NCBI GenBank assembly: GCA_030789695.1
Contig: CM061141.1
Coordinates: forward strand, 165,857,079 to 165,921,078
Direction: 5' to 3'
Length of the DNA: 64,000 nucleotides
Origin: Scilla litardierei
Lineage: Eukaryota > Streptophyta > Magnoliopsida > Asparagales > Asparagaceae
Part shown: positions 43,146 to 54,863 of the stretch, piece by piece
Position numbering within the stretch: position 1 is the stretch's first letter
How the letters are laid out: each line of letters begins with the position of its first letter
Translations under genes and position numbers: made by a program
The notes under the pieces: model-generated
Databases searched by the model: none
Told to the model about the DNA's origin: nothing
What the model saw: the letters and a program-made list of their open reading frames with translations, nothing else

Positions 43146-44236
43146 TTAGTCTGCATGATGATCTAGGACTGCGACGTTTTTCAAATGAATGCCTTTTAAA
43201 TGCATGCTAAAATTTTTAACTTTATTCGATATTGTTAAAAATGAAACCTTTTTCATTTGAGATGTTTTTTAAAATTCTTTTATGCGATAAAATTATTTTT
43301 GGAACATGGAAATTTTATGATGATTTTAAAACATAGTTTATGTAATGAAAATTATATGATAATTTTTATGAAACTGTTTTAAGTTTTAAAATCATGCTTT
43401 TAAATTTAAGTGTTAAATTTAGTTGCATATTAATTATTTATGGGATAAATTTTTTTAATGTGTTGATGCATGTTTAATAATTATGGGATGATTGTTAAAC
43501 AGTTATAAACCTTTTATGCGATATCTAGGTTAATAATTGCATGCTAATTTTATAGTTGATAAAGTTAGATTATGTTTTAATAGACATGCTTCATTATGTG
43601 ATAATTGCTGAAACCTTTTAGGTTGGCCATTAAAATCTATTTGAAATTTATAAGATAAATTTTAAATGACATGATATGTTTTAATAATCATTACAACCTT
43701 TTAAAACCTAATTCATGATTAGGGTAGTCCTTTAACGACGATTATTATTTTAATCGTTATTATAATATTCTCATTAAAAGACTACACTTTAAAGTGTTGT
43801 AAATGATTTATTAAAATCCTAATAACGATTAGGATAGCATGTAGACCTTATAGTTGATAAGGACTTAATAAAGGCTATTAACAAATCCTAAAATTTTGAA
43901 TTTTAAAGATTCAACTAGTTGATAGGATTAATTAGTTGTTAATAAAAGCCTTTTAGTTTACGGCACACATATATAAATGACAAGCTTCATTCAATGGACC
44001 ATGATCCGGTCAATGTGCTTGGCTAAGTTTGTTGGATCACCCTAGTTAGTCAAAGGGATAAGTGATCCTGGCTTAGTCAATGCCCGGGACGTGTTTCCCT
44101 GGACCGCAATGACGCAAATCATGATTATATGACACCCTGGATTATATCTAAGTCAATTACGTTTAAAATATTTTTCAAGATTAGTCATAGCCATCCTTAC
44201 TTTTGGAATTTGGAAACCAGGGATTTCATGTTATAA

Positions 44237-45124
44237 TTGTTGAGTCAACTCAAGCTGTAACATGAATATCTTTTGGAAACCAATTTTATTAAACATGTGA
44301 TGTAGCCCGACTTAACCCAAACCTTCGCGTCGTGAATCAACCGAGTGCCGGTGTTAGTTAGGATTGGACGCGAAAGTAAGGGTCCGACTAGACTAGTCTT
44401 TATGATTTGTTGAGTCAACTCAAGGTCATAAGTGACTAGGGGTAAAAAACTATGAGGGGATCACATTCGATGTGATTGATGAAGAGTCGTCTACCGATCG
44501 CAGAGTTGAGCAGCTTGTTGAGTTAACTCAAGGTTATTAGACTCAGGGTGGTCGGATCCCTTTCTTATTATATTTAATTTGATTAAATCGTTCATTATTA
44601 TGGCTTAAAATGATCACTAAAAATAGTGGGAGGACATAGTTAGATAAAAGACATTCTATCTATATTTAAAAAACTTGAACATATGCCAAACTAGGATAAG
44701 TCTATGTTTACCGATGGAATAAAAAAACATAATATTCTAAGAGAATAAGTTAACTGATCAAAAGGGCCGATATCAAGTTAAATTCTAATTGATACAATAA
44801 ACTACATTCTCGTTGACATTAAAATGACCTTTTTAAGAACAGACCTAAGGAATATGATGTCATTAAGTTCTGAGTCCAACAAAATAAATGCACGCTACAT
44901 GTCACTCGCCTCTATATGGGGCATCTGGAACATATTAATGTTCAAAAGCAAGTTTATCCATACAATTTGTTGAGTCAACTCAAGGTTGTATGGAAAATGG
45001 TTTCGATCCGCAAGGTTCGAAACTTCGATCAAACTATTTGATTTGAAGATGAGTGCATGAGCAGTACAATACCATGTATCCAAATTAGATCATGAGTTAA
45101 GCAACTTGTTGAGTCAACTCAAGG
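44237..45124 (+). repeat. Five dispersed copies of an 18-nt stem-forming motif in G
   Basis: TTGTTGAGTCAACTCAAG occurs near 44237, 44407, 44515 (with one change, agttaactc), 44967 and 45106. Its core TTGAGT-CA-ACTCAA is an inverted repeat. Several copies are extended by flanking 'caac...gttg' so that a longer hairpin is possible. The sequences between copies are unrelated to one another. Confidence 0.85.
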
Positions 45125-46727
45125 TTGTGAAGCTCAAGTGTTTGGACACGTTAGGTGTTTGTATAGCTAGTAATTTTTTTGTAATATTTAATATCTAAAT
45201 GAGATTTAGAAAAGGAAGAAGGCACTCAGGAAAGTCAATTGAGTAAGATAGTTTTATTTATCATTAGTAAAGGCATAAATAGGAGGAACTGAAAATGTGG
45301 CAGATTTGATGACACAACTTTATACAAAAGGATAACACATTTTTGGCGAATGTCATCACATTGCTTCTGAAGTAATGAGTAATATGTATAACGACAATAT
45401 ATTAAATGTTAATATGAATACGCAAGATAGTAGAAAACGTATATGGCAAAATAGACTAGGCTGTATCATAGAGACTAAGCTTCACAAGTCACATAAAGAG
45501 GGGTCTGACCTCTCGTATTATGAAGTCTACGGACACTTGTGAATCTTATTCTCAAAAGTATGATGGCCGAAACTCCTTCTGTAAGACAGTGGGAGAATGA
45601 GTTGTTGAACTCAATCTCGTACATACTGATATACTCGAGTCTAGATTAGCAAGAATAAGTTATTCTTATTTTATTAAGACACGTGTTCTTGATGAAACAA
45701 AAGTCTGATAAAATAGAGAACAAAACACAAAAGCATTTGAACTGATTCGATTAAATCGGAAATTCGGATATTAGCTGTATAAATCTTGCATAAATTAAAA
45801 GAAAATGTGATTTTCTCTCAGGTCAAGGCTCTTAACATATCGGTGTGTTGAAGAGCATGAATTGCACGTTGTTAGATATGGTGCGGTGCATGCCTGGTGA
45901 CTCTGAGTTATAGTCCTCCCACTGGGTTAAAGCCCAGATAAAAACACTTAGGTTTTGATAAGGTTCTATGCGAACATTATCCATAAGGTATTCATTAAAT
46001 CAGTCGTTAGGAAGTTAAAGGATTACTCGAGTCTCGTAAGACAAAAAGCCGAGTTAGACAGCATAGTCGATGATTGTCTAAGATAACTTCTAGAATGAAA
46101 TTTAGAGTATAGATCTAATTAACAACTTGATGCAGTATGTCCGTGCACGTAAATAAAGTATGGACTTTAGTTTACGTGCCCAAAAGAAACTGTTTCTTAA
46201 TGTCTGCAAGTAAATCTTCAAGTTAGAAGATTGGTGCAGAAAGGAAAATAGTGAAGTACAATTACGTTGGTTGAGAACGTTTTCATCATAATTCCTATAA
46301 ACGGATTATGTTGAAACCGTCTCGCCAGCAGATGCGTACAAATCTACTCGGACCGAACTTGATGTAAACGCTCATGATAACCATGAAAACTGGAGCATTC
46401 ATTTGTAGTTCATTTTCTAAATATGATTTAGAAGAACGAACTTATATGAATTGACCAGAGAGTTTTCAAGGTCAGTGGGAGCGATAAAGTACATGCGAGG
46501 CATCAAGGGGCTGGAACATATTTTTGACAAAGTGGTCAAAAGAGTTTGACACTTTTGAATATGAATCGTCTAAAATGACCAGTAACTATATTTAAATTGT
46601 TATCGTAAGGTACGATGAGTTGGATAAGACCCAAGAAAATTAAATGGATTCCGTAGGACCAAAGGAATTATTTGGATGAGATTCAAATGGTTGGTCTAGC
46701 ATTAACTTAGAAAACCCCCTTAGACGG

Positions 46728-46765
46728 TTTAGCAGATCCACTCACGAAGGCTCTACCACGTGAAG
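46728..46765 (+). pseudogene. Copia RNase H C-terminal relic in G
   Basis: The frame reads G-L-A-D-P-L-T-K-A-L-P-R-E-V and then a stop, as at 1297-1340. It is followed after about 55 bp by 'gcaagtgggagag'. It is the only protein-like trace of the polyprotein. Confidence 0.6.
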
Positions 46766-47960
46766 TCTAGAAAGACTTATGTGTAAAAACGGTATGAGAT
46801 ACCAAGATAAATGGGCCTGACTGCAAGTGGGAGAGGTTTGGATATGTATGCCCTCGAGGCATACATCTCTGTATAATTGTACAAATATCTTGTTCAAAAT
46901 AACAGTAAGCTGTTTGGTAGAAATTTATCTAAGTTAATCATAATGTAGTTATCATTAGATATTAACTTAGGTAAAGTCCCGAGACTTAATGCAAGGTCAA
47001 ACATGTATCGAGATGAGTATCTCGATCATGGAGAAATGCGTGACCGTCTGTAGCATAAGTCTAAAAGGGTTTGTGGTCATAGATGTTTCGAGAAAAGAAT
47101 ATCGAAACATCAGATAGACTATTGTGTCTTAGTCTTCACCGTATAGCGGTAACGATGATCTCATGATCGTTTGACTTGGCGAAGTCGAAGACGAGACACA
47201 GGTGCTCATTGGAGAATGAGTTCACTGAACGACCCATCCAGAGTTGTCATATGGTTATGATTGACATATCTATCAATGATAACTCTTAGTGATGATAGGC
47301 AAGTTGGTCTTTTGACTTGAGGTCATTGTACGAACCTGTGCGTGAACGATGTCACTTAGATCACTGACCTAGCTTCGAGGCAAGGCCTGTCGAAAGGTCT
47401 TTGGTTGGGTGGCATTTGAAGCGTACGAGGAGAGTAATGACCAAGAGAGGATTCGTCTCTCCCGGTCAATGTGAGTTAGTGTCGTAGAGTTAATTCGGTC
47501 TTTAGTGAAAACTCTGGCCAGAGTATGTTGGAAGATGTCCAATATTATTAGACTAAAGATCGATGGAGACTAATCGGATTCGTGCTATTGGGGTTGACAG
47601 TTTTCCGTACCATAGGCTTAAACTAAACGACATAGTTTAGATGAAGAGAATGTAACTGCAGAATCCATCACGGACACATTCAGGGTGGTCCCGACAATAC
47701 TCATATCGATGAGTTAACCACATAAGTATGATACTGAAATAGGAACGATAACTTCTACTCGTGGTCACTGCCGTCTGGGGCTTCGAGCCCCACTTGTAGT
47801 AGGGTCAGGCTGTAGGGTCTCACATAGAGTTCGACCTTCGTCTAATAATAGGTAGAAACATTAGGGAGAATATGCATTTGATGCAAGGGATAGAACACTA
47901 CAAGGAGTTTGTAGTTATCTTCTGCATTCGGGATAAATGATCCTGAGTGCAAGTGAGAGA

Positions 47961-48505
47961 TATTAGAGGATGTATGCCCTCAGATCATTTATATCTGATG
48001 CAAATGATATGTTAAGCTTAGAAAGGGGACTATTTTGCATATGATACAAAAGGAGTTAAATGTGTCTTAAATTATTTAAGAACATATTTAATATATAAAC
48101 GTGTTGAAAAGGTTACCTGGATGACGGGATTGTCTCGCTCTAAACGCATGTTTAAACCGCGTCAAAAACGGAGTCCAAATGCACAAGTTAGAGCCAAAAC
48201 AAGTCAGCCCAAACTGTTGGACTGAACCCAGCGAAAATGAAGGCCCACCAAGCCCGAATTTTCTAGTTAGGGTTTTTGAAACCCGGGATTTTTTTTGACA
48301 GATGGACTTTCCATCTTTGAATGGTTTTTGGCTAACTTTGAGACGACGTTTGAGGAGTCAAACGACGTCAGATTGACTGGTCGTTTTTTCCTACACGTTC
48401 ACCGTTCAACCCTCTTCGATTTGATAGGTTGTATCAAGATTGCAGCTCAACGATGATGAGGTTTGGCCTTTATGAAAGGCAAACTAACTTGAATTATTTA
48501 ACTCC
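47961..48505 (+). mobile_element. 3' LTR of element G, left part
   Basis: It starts TATTAGAGGATGTATGCC, the mutated equivalent of TGTTGGGGGATGTATGCC, after the polypurine tract. It runs to actcc (48501-48505), the left TSD of the Athila insert. The right part continues at 59553. Confidence 0.88.
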
Positions 48506-50176
48506 TAACGTCCCCCCCCGGGTTTTTAACTCATAAGAGTGCAGTTGGATTGGGGGATACCAGATTTAAAATATTTGTACCGCAAGCACACGGAGTTGTA
48601 GTGTGGCTTGGGGGTCTAACACAGGGAGGCGTGGTTGTGCTTGTTTCTAAGAGGAACCAATTCACCCTATGGGTGAGCTAGCCCGATCGATCGATGGTTT
48701 GTCACGGAATTTAAATACGGAGGATAAACAATATAAAGGTGAAACCTAGGACTTCGGTTTCCACCCTATCATGTGATCTCGCTATTACGCCCTGCGGATA
48801 GGAAAACAATCGGAATTAGGGTTTAGTGGTGAGACGTTGCCTTTAAGAGTGGTACCAGCGTCCCATGGGCCCGATATTCCGGTGGATGCCCAGGATGATA
48901 CGTCGGACTACCCGGGTTCGGTTGGTGGGCATTCTCATGTCCATTAACACCGACCGACTCTGGGAGCACTAAGCTCGCAACGATAACTCCCACCATCTCG
49001 TCATGCCGCTCCCGCGCGCTAGGATTTGATGTCTACGCTAAGGGCATGAGCTGTGGCTAGGGAGTCAACCGCCAAGTTTATTCCCCCTTTGCCATACGGT
49101 CAAAGGCGGTCTTTTTCACCCCGATGACAATGAAACACCCCGCGTAACCTCTAAATTCCTAATCCATATCGATTTCCTAGTCACATAGACGCATTAAGGA
49201 GAACCCATATAGGGGTTTCCACCAAAATCCCATATTAGGGAACTACTCACAAATCATGGCTAAAAATCGATCTAAACAAAAATCAACCTTAAAAATCATG
49301 AACAGATGATTGTAATGACGTAGTAGCAATGCTATTAAGACTATATTAAAGTTTCACAAAGATCAGAAGACTTACAAAAACAATAAAATTACAGCCGTCA
49401 CCGTACAAGAAAAAAGACAGAAAAATAACAGCTCTCGTTTCTGAAAACCTAGGGCAACTATATATAGAAAACGACGTCACCCGATCGGTTGAAGTATCAA
49501 CCGATCGGGTGAGCTGCTACAGTGCTTCAGCATCGACGTTCAAAGATTTCACCCGCCCGCTTGGTCCGACCGGTTGGCAGCTCCGGGTCATCGTTTGGAT
49601 CTTGCGGCATCAGATGAACCGATCGGTTGAATCATTCAACCGATCGGTTGGAATTGTCCTCAAAATTGACAGAGACTTTCGTCGATTTGGCATGGTCAGC
49701 GGACGTCGGTTGAGCTCTCCGGATCGTCTTTTGGCAGAAACGGCTACAGATGAACCGATCGGGTGAGATGTCACCCGATCGGTTAGAATGCAGCTCCAAG
49801 TTGGCCGAGAGCTATGCTGTGCTCAACCGGTCGGCAAACCGGTCGGTTGGTGTTCTTCTCACTCCAGCCTATGTCCGGGTCAGACACGCGTGCATCACCC
49901 GATCAGTTGGCTGTGTCCAACCGATCGGGTGAGGGCTGAAAAATGGCGATCTTCGTCGTTTGACCCCCTGGATCATGCGTGACTCCTCCCGTTGCTCCGG
50001 GGACTCATGATATCTTCGTTATATGTCCCCGACACTGGCGATCTCCTGCAAATACACAAAAACACCAAATATTGAAAAAATCTAAAAATCCCAAGAAAAT
50101 GGGCACGAGACGACGGAAAACAACGGAAAAACACAAAGAAGACGTGCGTGAATATATAAAATATAAACACACGTCA
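48506..50176 (-). mobile_element. 3' LTR of Athila-like element
   Basis: Plus-strand ends are TAACGTCCCCCCCC and CACACGTCA; the partner starts TGACGTCCCCCGG, so TGACGT..ACGTCA were the original ends. It is closely similar to 57883-59547. It contains a CCGATCGG hairpin cluster at 49480-49935 and a minus-strand TATA box (TATATATAG, 49459-49467). Confidence 0.9.
49480..49935. repeat. CCGATCGG hairpin cluster in Athila 3' LTR
   Basis: At 49479-49513 the arm CACCCGATCGGTTGA is followed by AGTA and then its exact complement, a 15-bp perfect stem with a 4-nt loop. Similar paired sites lie near 49615-49652 and 49752-49787, also with 4-nt loops, plus single or diverged sites near 49830 and 49900-49930. 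The same cluster is in the 5' LTR at 58850-59305. Confidence 0.88.
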
Positions 50177-50193
50177 AAATCCCCCAAGCTGAA
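50177..50193 (-). promoter_or_regulatory. Polypurine tract of Athila-like element
   Basis: The minus strand reads TTCAGCTTGGGGGATTT directly before the LTR start TGACGTGTG. The preceding text 'ctcgaggacgagaaagg' matches the site of element D at 8410-8430. Confidence 0.8.
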
Positions 50194-50246
50194 CCCTTTC
50201 TCGTCCTCGAGGAAGACGAGTGAGAGTAGGAGCTCGGAGGGAGAAA

Positions 50247-50315
<69 letters not shown>

Positions 50316-51849
50316 AAAATCCTAAATCGCCCGTCAGGGCCAACAAAATCAAACACCCACACTAAACAAGCATTCGACAAAACACATCACTAAACCGAGG
50401 AAATGTGAGTCCAAACAAGTGTCGTGGGCCCACGTGGTGAAGCGCGAGTGAGTGCGGTCGCGTGCTAGCAGACGGTGTTACTATCTACAATGTGCAATAA
50501 AGCTCCATATACACATATCCAAGGAAAGACCCAAATATCGATTCGAATCGAAATAAGCGGTGAATATATAGCCCAAGCATGCATGAGAACAGAGCAAGAA
50601 TCGAAACGTATCATGCGTCAGGGACTCCATAGCTAGGGACTAGGAAATCACCACTCTATCGCCTAGATAATAGCTAGGAAGTTCCTATTCCAAGTGTTTT
50701 CGAAAACGATGGAGGTTGAGAAGATGTGGAGTAGAACACTCGGTGTAAATTCTCGCCTTCCCTTTATTCTCGGTAGGTAGGAAAATATTCACACAGGAAT
50801 TTTTTTGGGTTTTGGATATATGTATTTTTTTGGGTTTTTGGCTATACATATATATATATATATTTATTTATTTTCTTTTCTCTTTTCTTTTCTTTTTGGG
50901 TTTTTCTTTTCTCTCTCTCTCTTTTTCCTTTGGATTTTTGGATTTTTTGGTATATACATGCGTACTCTCCCAAGTGGGAGAACGGTACACGACGAGGGGA
51001 TTTGCACCAAGTAAAATAAAAAAGAAATCGGATTCTAGACACTTGGGCAAAGGAGATTTTCTTCGCTAATCAGAGCATAGGCTAAATGGGTTATCCTAGT
51101 CCTAACTTTGGGATCCCGACACATGCGAAATGAAGTATACGATATAAATATAGCATGCATATAGAAGCAGACAGGAGAAGCAAATACCGCATATTCAAAT
51201 CGAAGCATGATAATCTAGGGGCCATCCCAGGACAGGTATATAAATCAAAATCACAAAGTAGAAGCACAATGTAAGCTAAACACGACACACGACTCACATA
51301 AAAGCAAAATGGACCCACGATGCATGAAATGCAAGAGGACTCAGCTTCCTAGGATTAGTGAATGTGATTATCGAAGCCATGCTAGGTGTGTGTGTGATTC
51401 TGTGGCAATTCATCATTTGGGGTCATCTCTAGGAGAGAGAGGAGAAAAGATGAGAAAAAAAGAAACACACGGTGAAAATGACTCAAAAAACGAAGAAAAA
51501 GACACAAATGACGCACGAAGTGTGACTCCCCCAAGCTGAAACTTGCATTACCCTCAATACAATAAAAGTAAATACGGGAGGGCAATGAAAATGGGGGGAA
51601 ATACGCACTGACACAAAGAGTATAAAAAATGAGAAAAACGCACATACGAACCTGAAAAATAAAGAAAAAGAAGAAAAAAGAAATATGGAAGATAAAAGAT
51701 AGAAAATCACACCACACGACATATATAAACAATCACGCCACACAGAAAAACACGACAAAACACACAAAATTCGACTTTTCCCAAGCTGGACATGATAGTG
51801 CTAGCAATAAGATATGATCATGAAGAAGCAGAAATAGGCTAGGGGAAAG
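50194..51849 (-). other. 3' untranslated region of Athila-like element
   Basis: It holds no convincing gene. It includes a (GA)n tract at 50249-50311, only about 70 bp from the LTR, an internal purine tract AGCTTGGGGGAGT near 51527-51539 preceded by 'ttgagggtaatgcaagttt', and a weaker one near 51780. Open frames rich in Ser/Leu come from the microsatellite. Confidence 0.65.
50249..50311. repeat. (AG)n microsatellite
   Basis: An uninterrupted alternation of A and G over about 62 bp. On the element's strand it is a (CT)n tract just upstream of the polypurine tract. Confidence 0.95.
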
Positions 51850-53077
51850 TCAATCGGAGTCGCTTTCGGTAGAATGGTAAGGAGATGGCGAGGAGGGTGG
51901 TGAATAATAGAGGAAGGAATCCTCTGAGGACGAAGGAGAGGGTGTGCGAATAGGAGAGGGAGGAGCAACAGGCTGGACCACAAGAGGATCGAAATTTATC
52001 GGTGATCGTGGTGGATAACGATGGCACCGGGTGAACCGACACACAGGTGCCAATCGGGAGGATCCAAGGGTGGAAAGTGTACGAGTGTGGCGTACCAAGG
52101 ATCCGGGTAGAACTCCCATGGTAGATGTGAAATGCGAATGAGGAGGCGCTCCGAAGATGAGGGTGAGAGGATGGCAAAAGGAGTGTTGGCAGGACTGTAG
52201 AGGTAGACTGCACGCTCCTCACCAAAGGGAGTTAGCATACCGATTTCGATCAAGTAGTCGCGATCGATACGGCTACGTCCCGGTAGAATAGGGAGGTGGG
52301 GCGGCAGCCTCAAAACACAGCTAACAATAAGAGTAATCATCCCACCGTAGTAGATAAATCCAGAGGTTGCGCGGCTAACAGATAAGATCTCGTGGATGAT
52401 CCAATGAGCGGTGTTTATGGGTAATGGGATATGACCATGAATCATGTCGTGGGACATGGCGTAAAGAAAGAGGAGCTCATCCCGGGACACGTGGAAACAT
52501 CCACGCGGGAGAAAATGGTGTTGGCAAGGAAGCAATGGGCGAAGCGGTAGCACGGATGTATGATGTAGGAAGCGAGAGCTACCGAGGGAAAAGTGGCATA
52601 CCAGGTGAACCGTTGCAAGACACCATCGTCACGAAAGTAAGAAAAGATATCAGACCGATTGTGAGTTGAACATTCAACATGACGATCGGGGTGAGGGAAA
52701 TTCAGAATAGTGTTAAGCTCGTGAAAACTCATGGAAAAATCGTAATTGAAGGCGCGGAAGGTGAAACCATACTCGGACACTTTCAGAGAACTGAGAAACT
52801 CGAGTGTGAGATTCCTGTGTGTGTGCGTATGGGTATGTAGAAGGTAATCCCAACCTATGAAGCGAAAAAGTACGCTGACGCCCCTAAAGAGTCCAAGAGA
52901 TTCGAGAGTGGGGGAGTCGGCGAAAAGAGTAGGTCGCATTGGGCAATGAAGAAGGGCTTGCAAACGATCGGATTGCTCTTCAGAAGAAGGGTTGATGCCA
53001 AGGAAAGAAGGGGAAAAAGGGCTGTATATGGGATGTCTGCGTGAAGATGAGGCAATCTCCTTTCCCTTCCCGGACAT
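51850..53077 (-). pseudogene. Athila-type extra ORF (ATHILA ORF-1-like), env position
   Basis: Start chosen at the ATG at 53077 (MSGKGKEIASSSRR), a common opening for this family. The first frame runs to about 52560 with LTLEFLSSLKVSEYGFTFRA, FHELNTILNFP and HPCYRFAHCFLANTIFSR. The homology then continues in a second frame (52553-51996) with SRDELLFLYAMSHDM and GFIYYGGMITLIVS. A third frame supplies a Ser/Pro-rich tail ending at 51850. The whole would be about 410 residues. This is the conserved plant protein of unknown function found in Athila retrotransposons. No signal peptide or convincing membrane span is visible, so an envelope role is not supported. Two frameshifts disable it. Confidence 0.75.
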
Positions 53078-54211
53078 GGTAATGTCGTGGGTATGAACGA
53101 TAAAGCGGGGGAGGGTTATTATGATGAGTATAAGGCCGATGAAATAGGTAGACTCAATATCCAAACATTGCATATATGGAAATAAATACTAAGAGTGGAA
53201 AGAGGTTACCCATCAATGTTGTAAGGTCAAGCACCCGAAAGACCCCACGCCGCATGAGGAAACTATTTGGGAAGCCGCCGCTCGCTGATCCGACAAGAAA
53301 TGAATTTTTCGAAAAGTGGGGCTAGGGTTAGGGTTTGGATGATTTGCCGGTGAATGTGTCGATGGGAAGGGTGTTGATGGTGGGGGAGTATGGGAATGAG
53401 TGAAGGTGTGGATTTAGGGGTGGAGGGGTTAATGGAGGAGATCGATTTGGAAGATGGAGAGAGAGAGAGAGAGAACATACGAACAGAAGTGTGGTGGTCG
53501 GATGATTGAAGCCGGGTGAGGTGGGGTATGTATAGGGGCGAAGGCGAATCGATCGGGGGATGGTTCACCCGATCGGTTGGGTAAGTTTCAAAAATTTTCC
53601 GTCGGTCAACAGCTAAAGGTGAACCGATCGGGTGAGTTTTCACCCGATCGGTTGACCGCTTACCAAATATTCCCGAGGCCACTGTGTTTTTCACCCGGAC
53701 AGCCACCCGATCTCTGCTTCTTCTCGCCCGATCGGTTGATTTAATTCTCAAATTTCCCTAGAGCTCTTCAGTGTCACCCGATCTTTCACCCGGTCAGACT
53801 CGTATACCACCCGATCGGTTCGCAGTTGCACTGACACAGGCCATCTTCGGATACGTCCCACCCGATCGGTTGAGAGATCAACCGATCGGTTGGGGGCTTG
53901 TAACTTGCAAAGGTTCACAAATAGCCTAAATCCCTCGACGAAAGTTCCCGTTGCTGAGTTTATTCATCAAAATAAGAAAAAAAAAATAAGCCTAAAAATA
54001 AAGGTGAAAGTTTAGAACATGGGTTGCCTCCCATGAAGCGCTTTTGTTTAACGTCGTTTGCTCGACGCCTCATTTAGTGGTCAATTTGGATCCGGAGGGT
54101 TTGAAGACGAGCCATTGGTCGTTGAGATTCCGACAGGAGAGAATGCTGGTTCTCTAACCGCATAATGTTTTAGAAGCTGCTCATTGACTTTGAACGGCTC
54201 ATCTCTTCCCA
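53078..54211 (-). other. Intergenic region of Athila-like element with CCGATCGG motifs
   Basis: On the minus strand pol is followed by 'cgacgttaaacaaaagcgct' and 'tgggaggcaacccatg', phrases typical of the post-pol region of Athila elements. A cluster of CCGATCGG sites lies at 53550-53900, outside the LTR, with paired hairpins near 53624-53655 and 53862-53895. A short (GA)n run is at 53457-53475. There is no supported gene; the 162-codon frame at 53263-53751 is unrecognised. Confidence 0.6.
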
Positions 54212-54863
54212 CTATCTAAATTGCCCCGTGCGGGAAGACCTTGGTGACGCGGAAGGGTCCCGACCACCTCGACTTGAGCTTTCCAAGAAAAGTCTCAGTC
54301 TAGAGTTGAATAGGAGAACTAATTCTCCTTCCTTGAATTCTTTCTTCGGAATGCGCTTATCGTGCCACCGCTTCAACTTTTTCTTGTAGATCCGGGCATT
54401 TTCGTAAGCATTGAGCCGGATCTCGTCAAGCTCATTCAGCTGTAGCTGTCGGTAGCTTCCAACCTCCTTGGTGTCAAAATTCAGATTCTTGATGGCCCAA
54501 AACGCCTTGTGCTCCAATTCCACGGGTAGATGGCATGCTTTCCCGTAGACAAGCCGGTAAGGGGTTGTGCCGATCGGAGTCTTGAACGCGGTCCTGTAAG
54601 CCCAGAGTGCGTCCGAAAGTTTCGATGACCAGTCCTTCCTAGAGTTGGCCACCGTCTTCTCCAGTATGCTCTTGATCTTTCTGTTCAAAACTTCCACTTG
54701 GCCGCTTGTCTGTGGATGATAGGCACGTCTGATTCGGTGCTGCACCCCGTACTTCTTCAAGAGAGCTTCGAATTTCTTCTCTATAAAGTGGCTCCCTCCA
54801 CACTGATCAAGACTCGAGGCACGCCGAATCTTGGGAAGATATTGTTTTTAAAGAATTTGGCGA
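54212..54863 (-). pseudogene. Athila integrase C-terminal part
   Basis: The frame from 54760 includes [26 protein letters not shown] (catalytic Glu region, with QVE), [42 protein letters not shown] and [19 protein letters not shown]. Upstream, 54863-54790 gives [20 protein letters not shown] in another frame, with a base lost in the second catalytic Asp block near 54805. A further frameshift near 54295 disturbs the GPY/F tail. Conservation of this part is otherwise good. Confidence 0.88.

Larger units (their letters stand above)
43146..47960 (+). other. Interior of element G, essentially non-coding
   Basis: The AT-rich interior of 4.8 kb has no open frame above about 60 codons. Landmarks are five copies of a TTGTTGAGTCAACTCAAG motif (44237-45124), the 3' block conserved with 1-2478 (from 45470), the RNase H relic at 46728-46765, a purine run plus LTR-start-like junction near 46805-46830, about 1.1 kb of further conserved non-coding sequence, and the polypurine tract 'caagtgagaga' at 47950-47960. 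Conservation of this non-coding text between two G copies argues that the family was amplified in this form. Confidence 0.75.

Noticed and set aside
50005..50380. Ser/Leu and Arg/Glu repeat ORFs
   Set aside because: Direct translation of the (AG)n microsatellite.
52855..53173. Membrane envelope protein from hydrophobic start of the Athila extra ORF
   Set aside because: The hydrophobic residues lie upstream of the family-like start at 53077, and the protein proper has no clear membrane segment.
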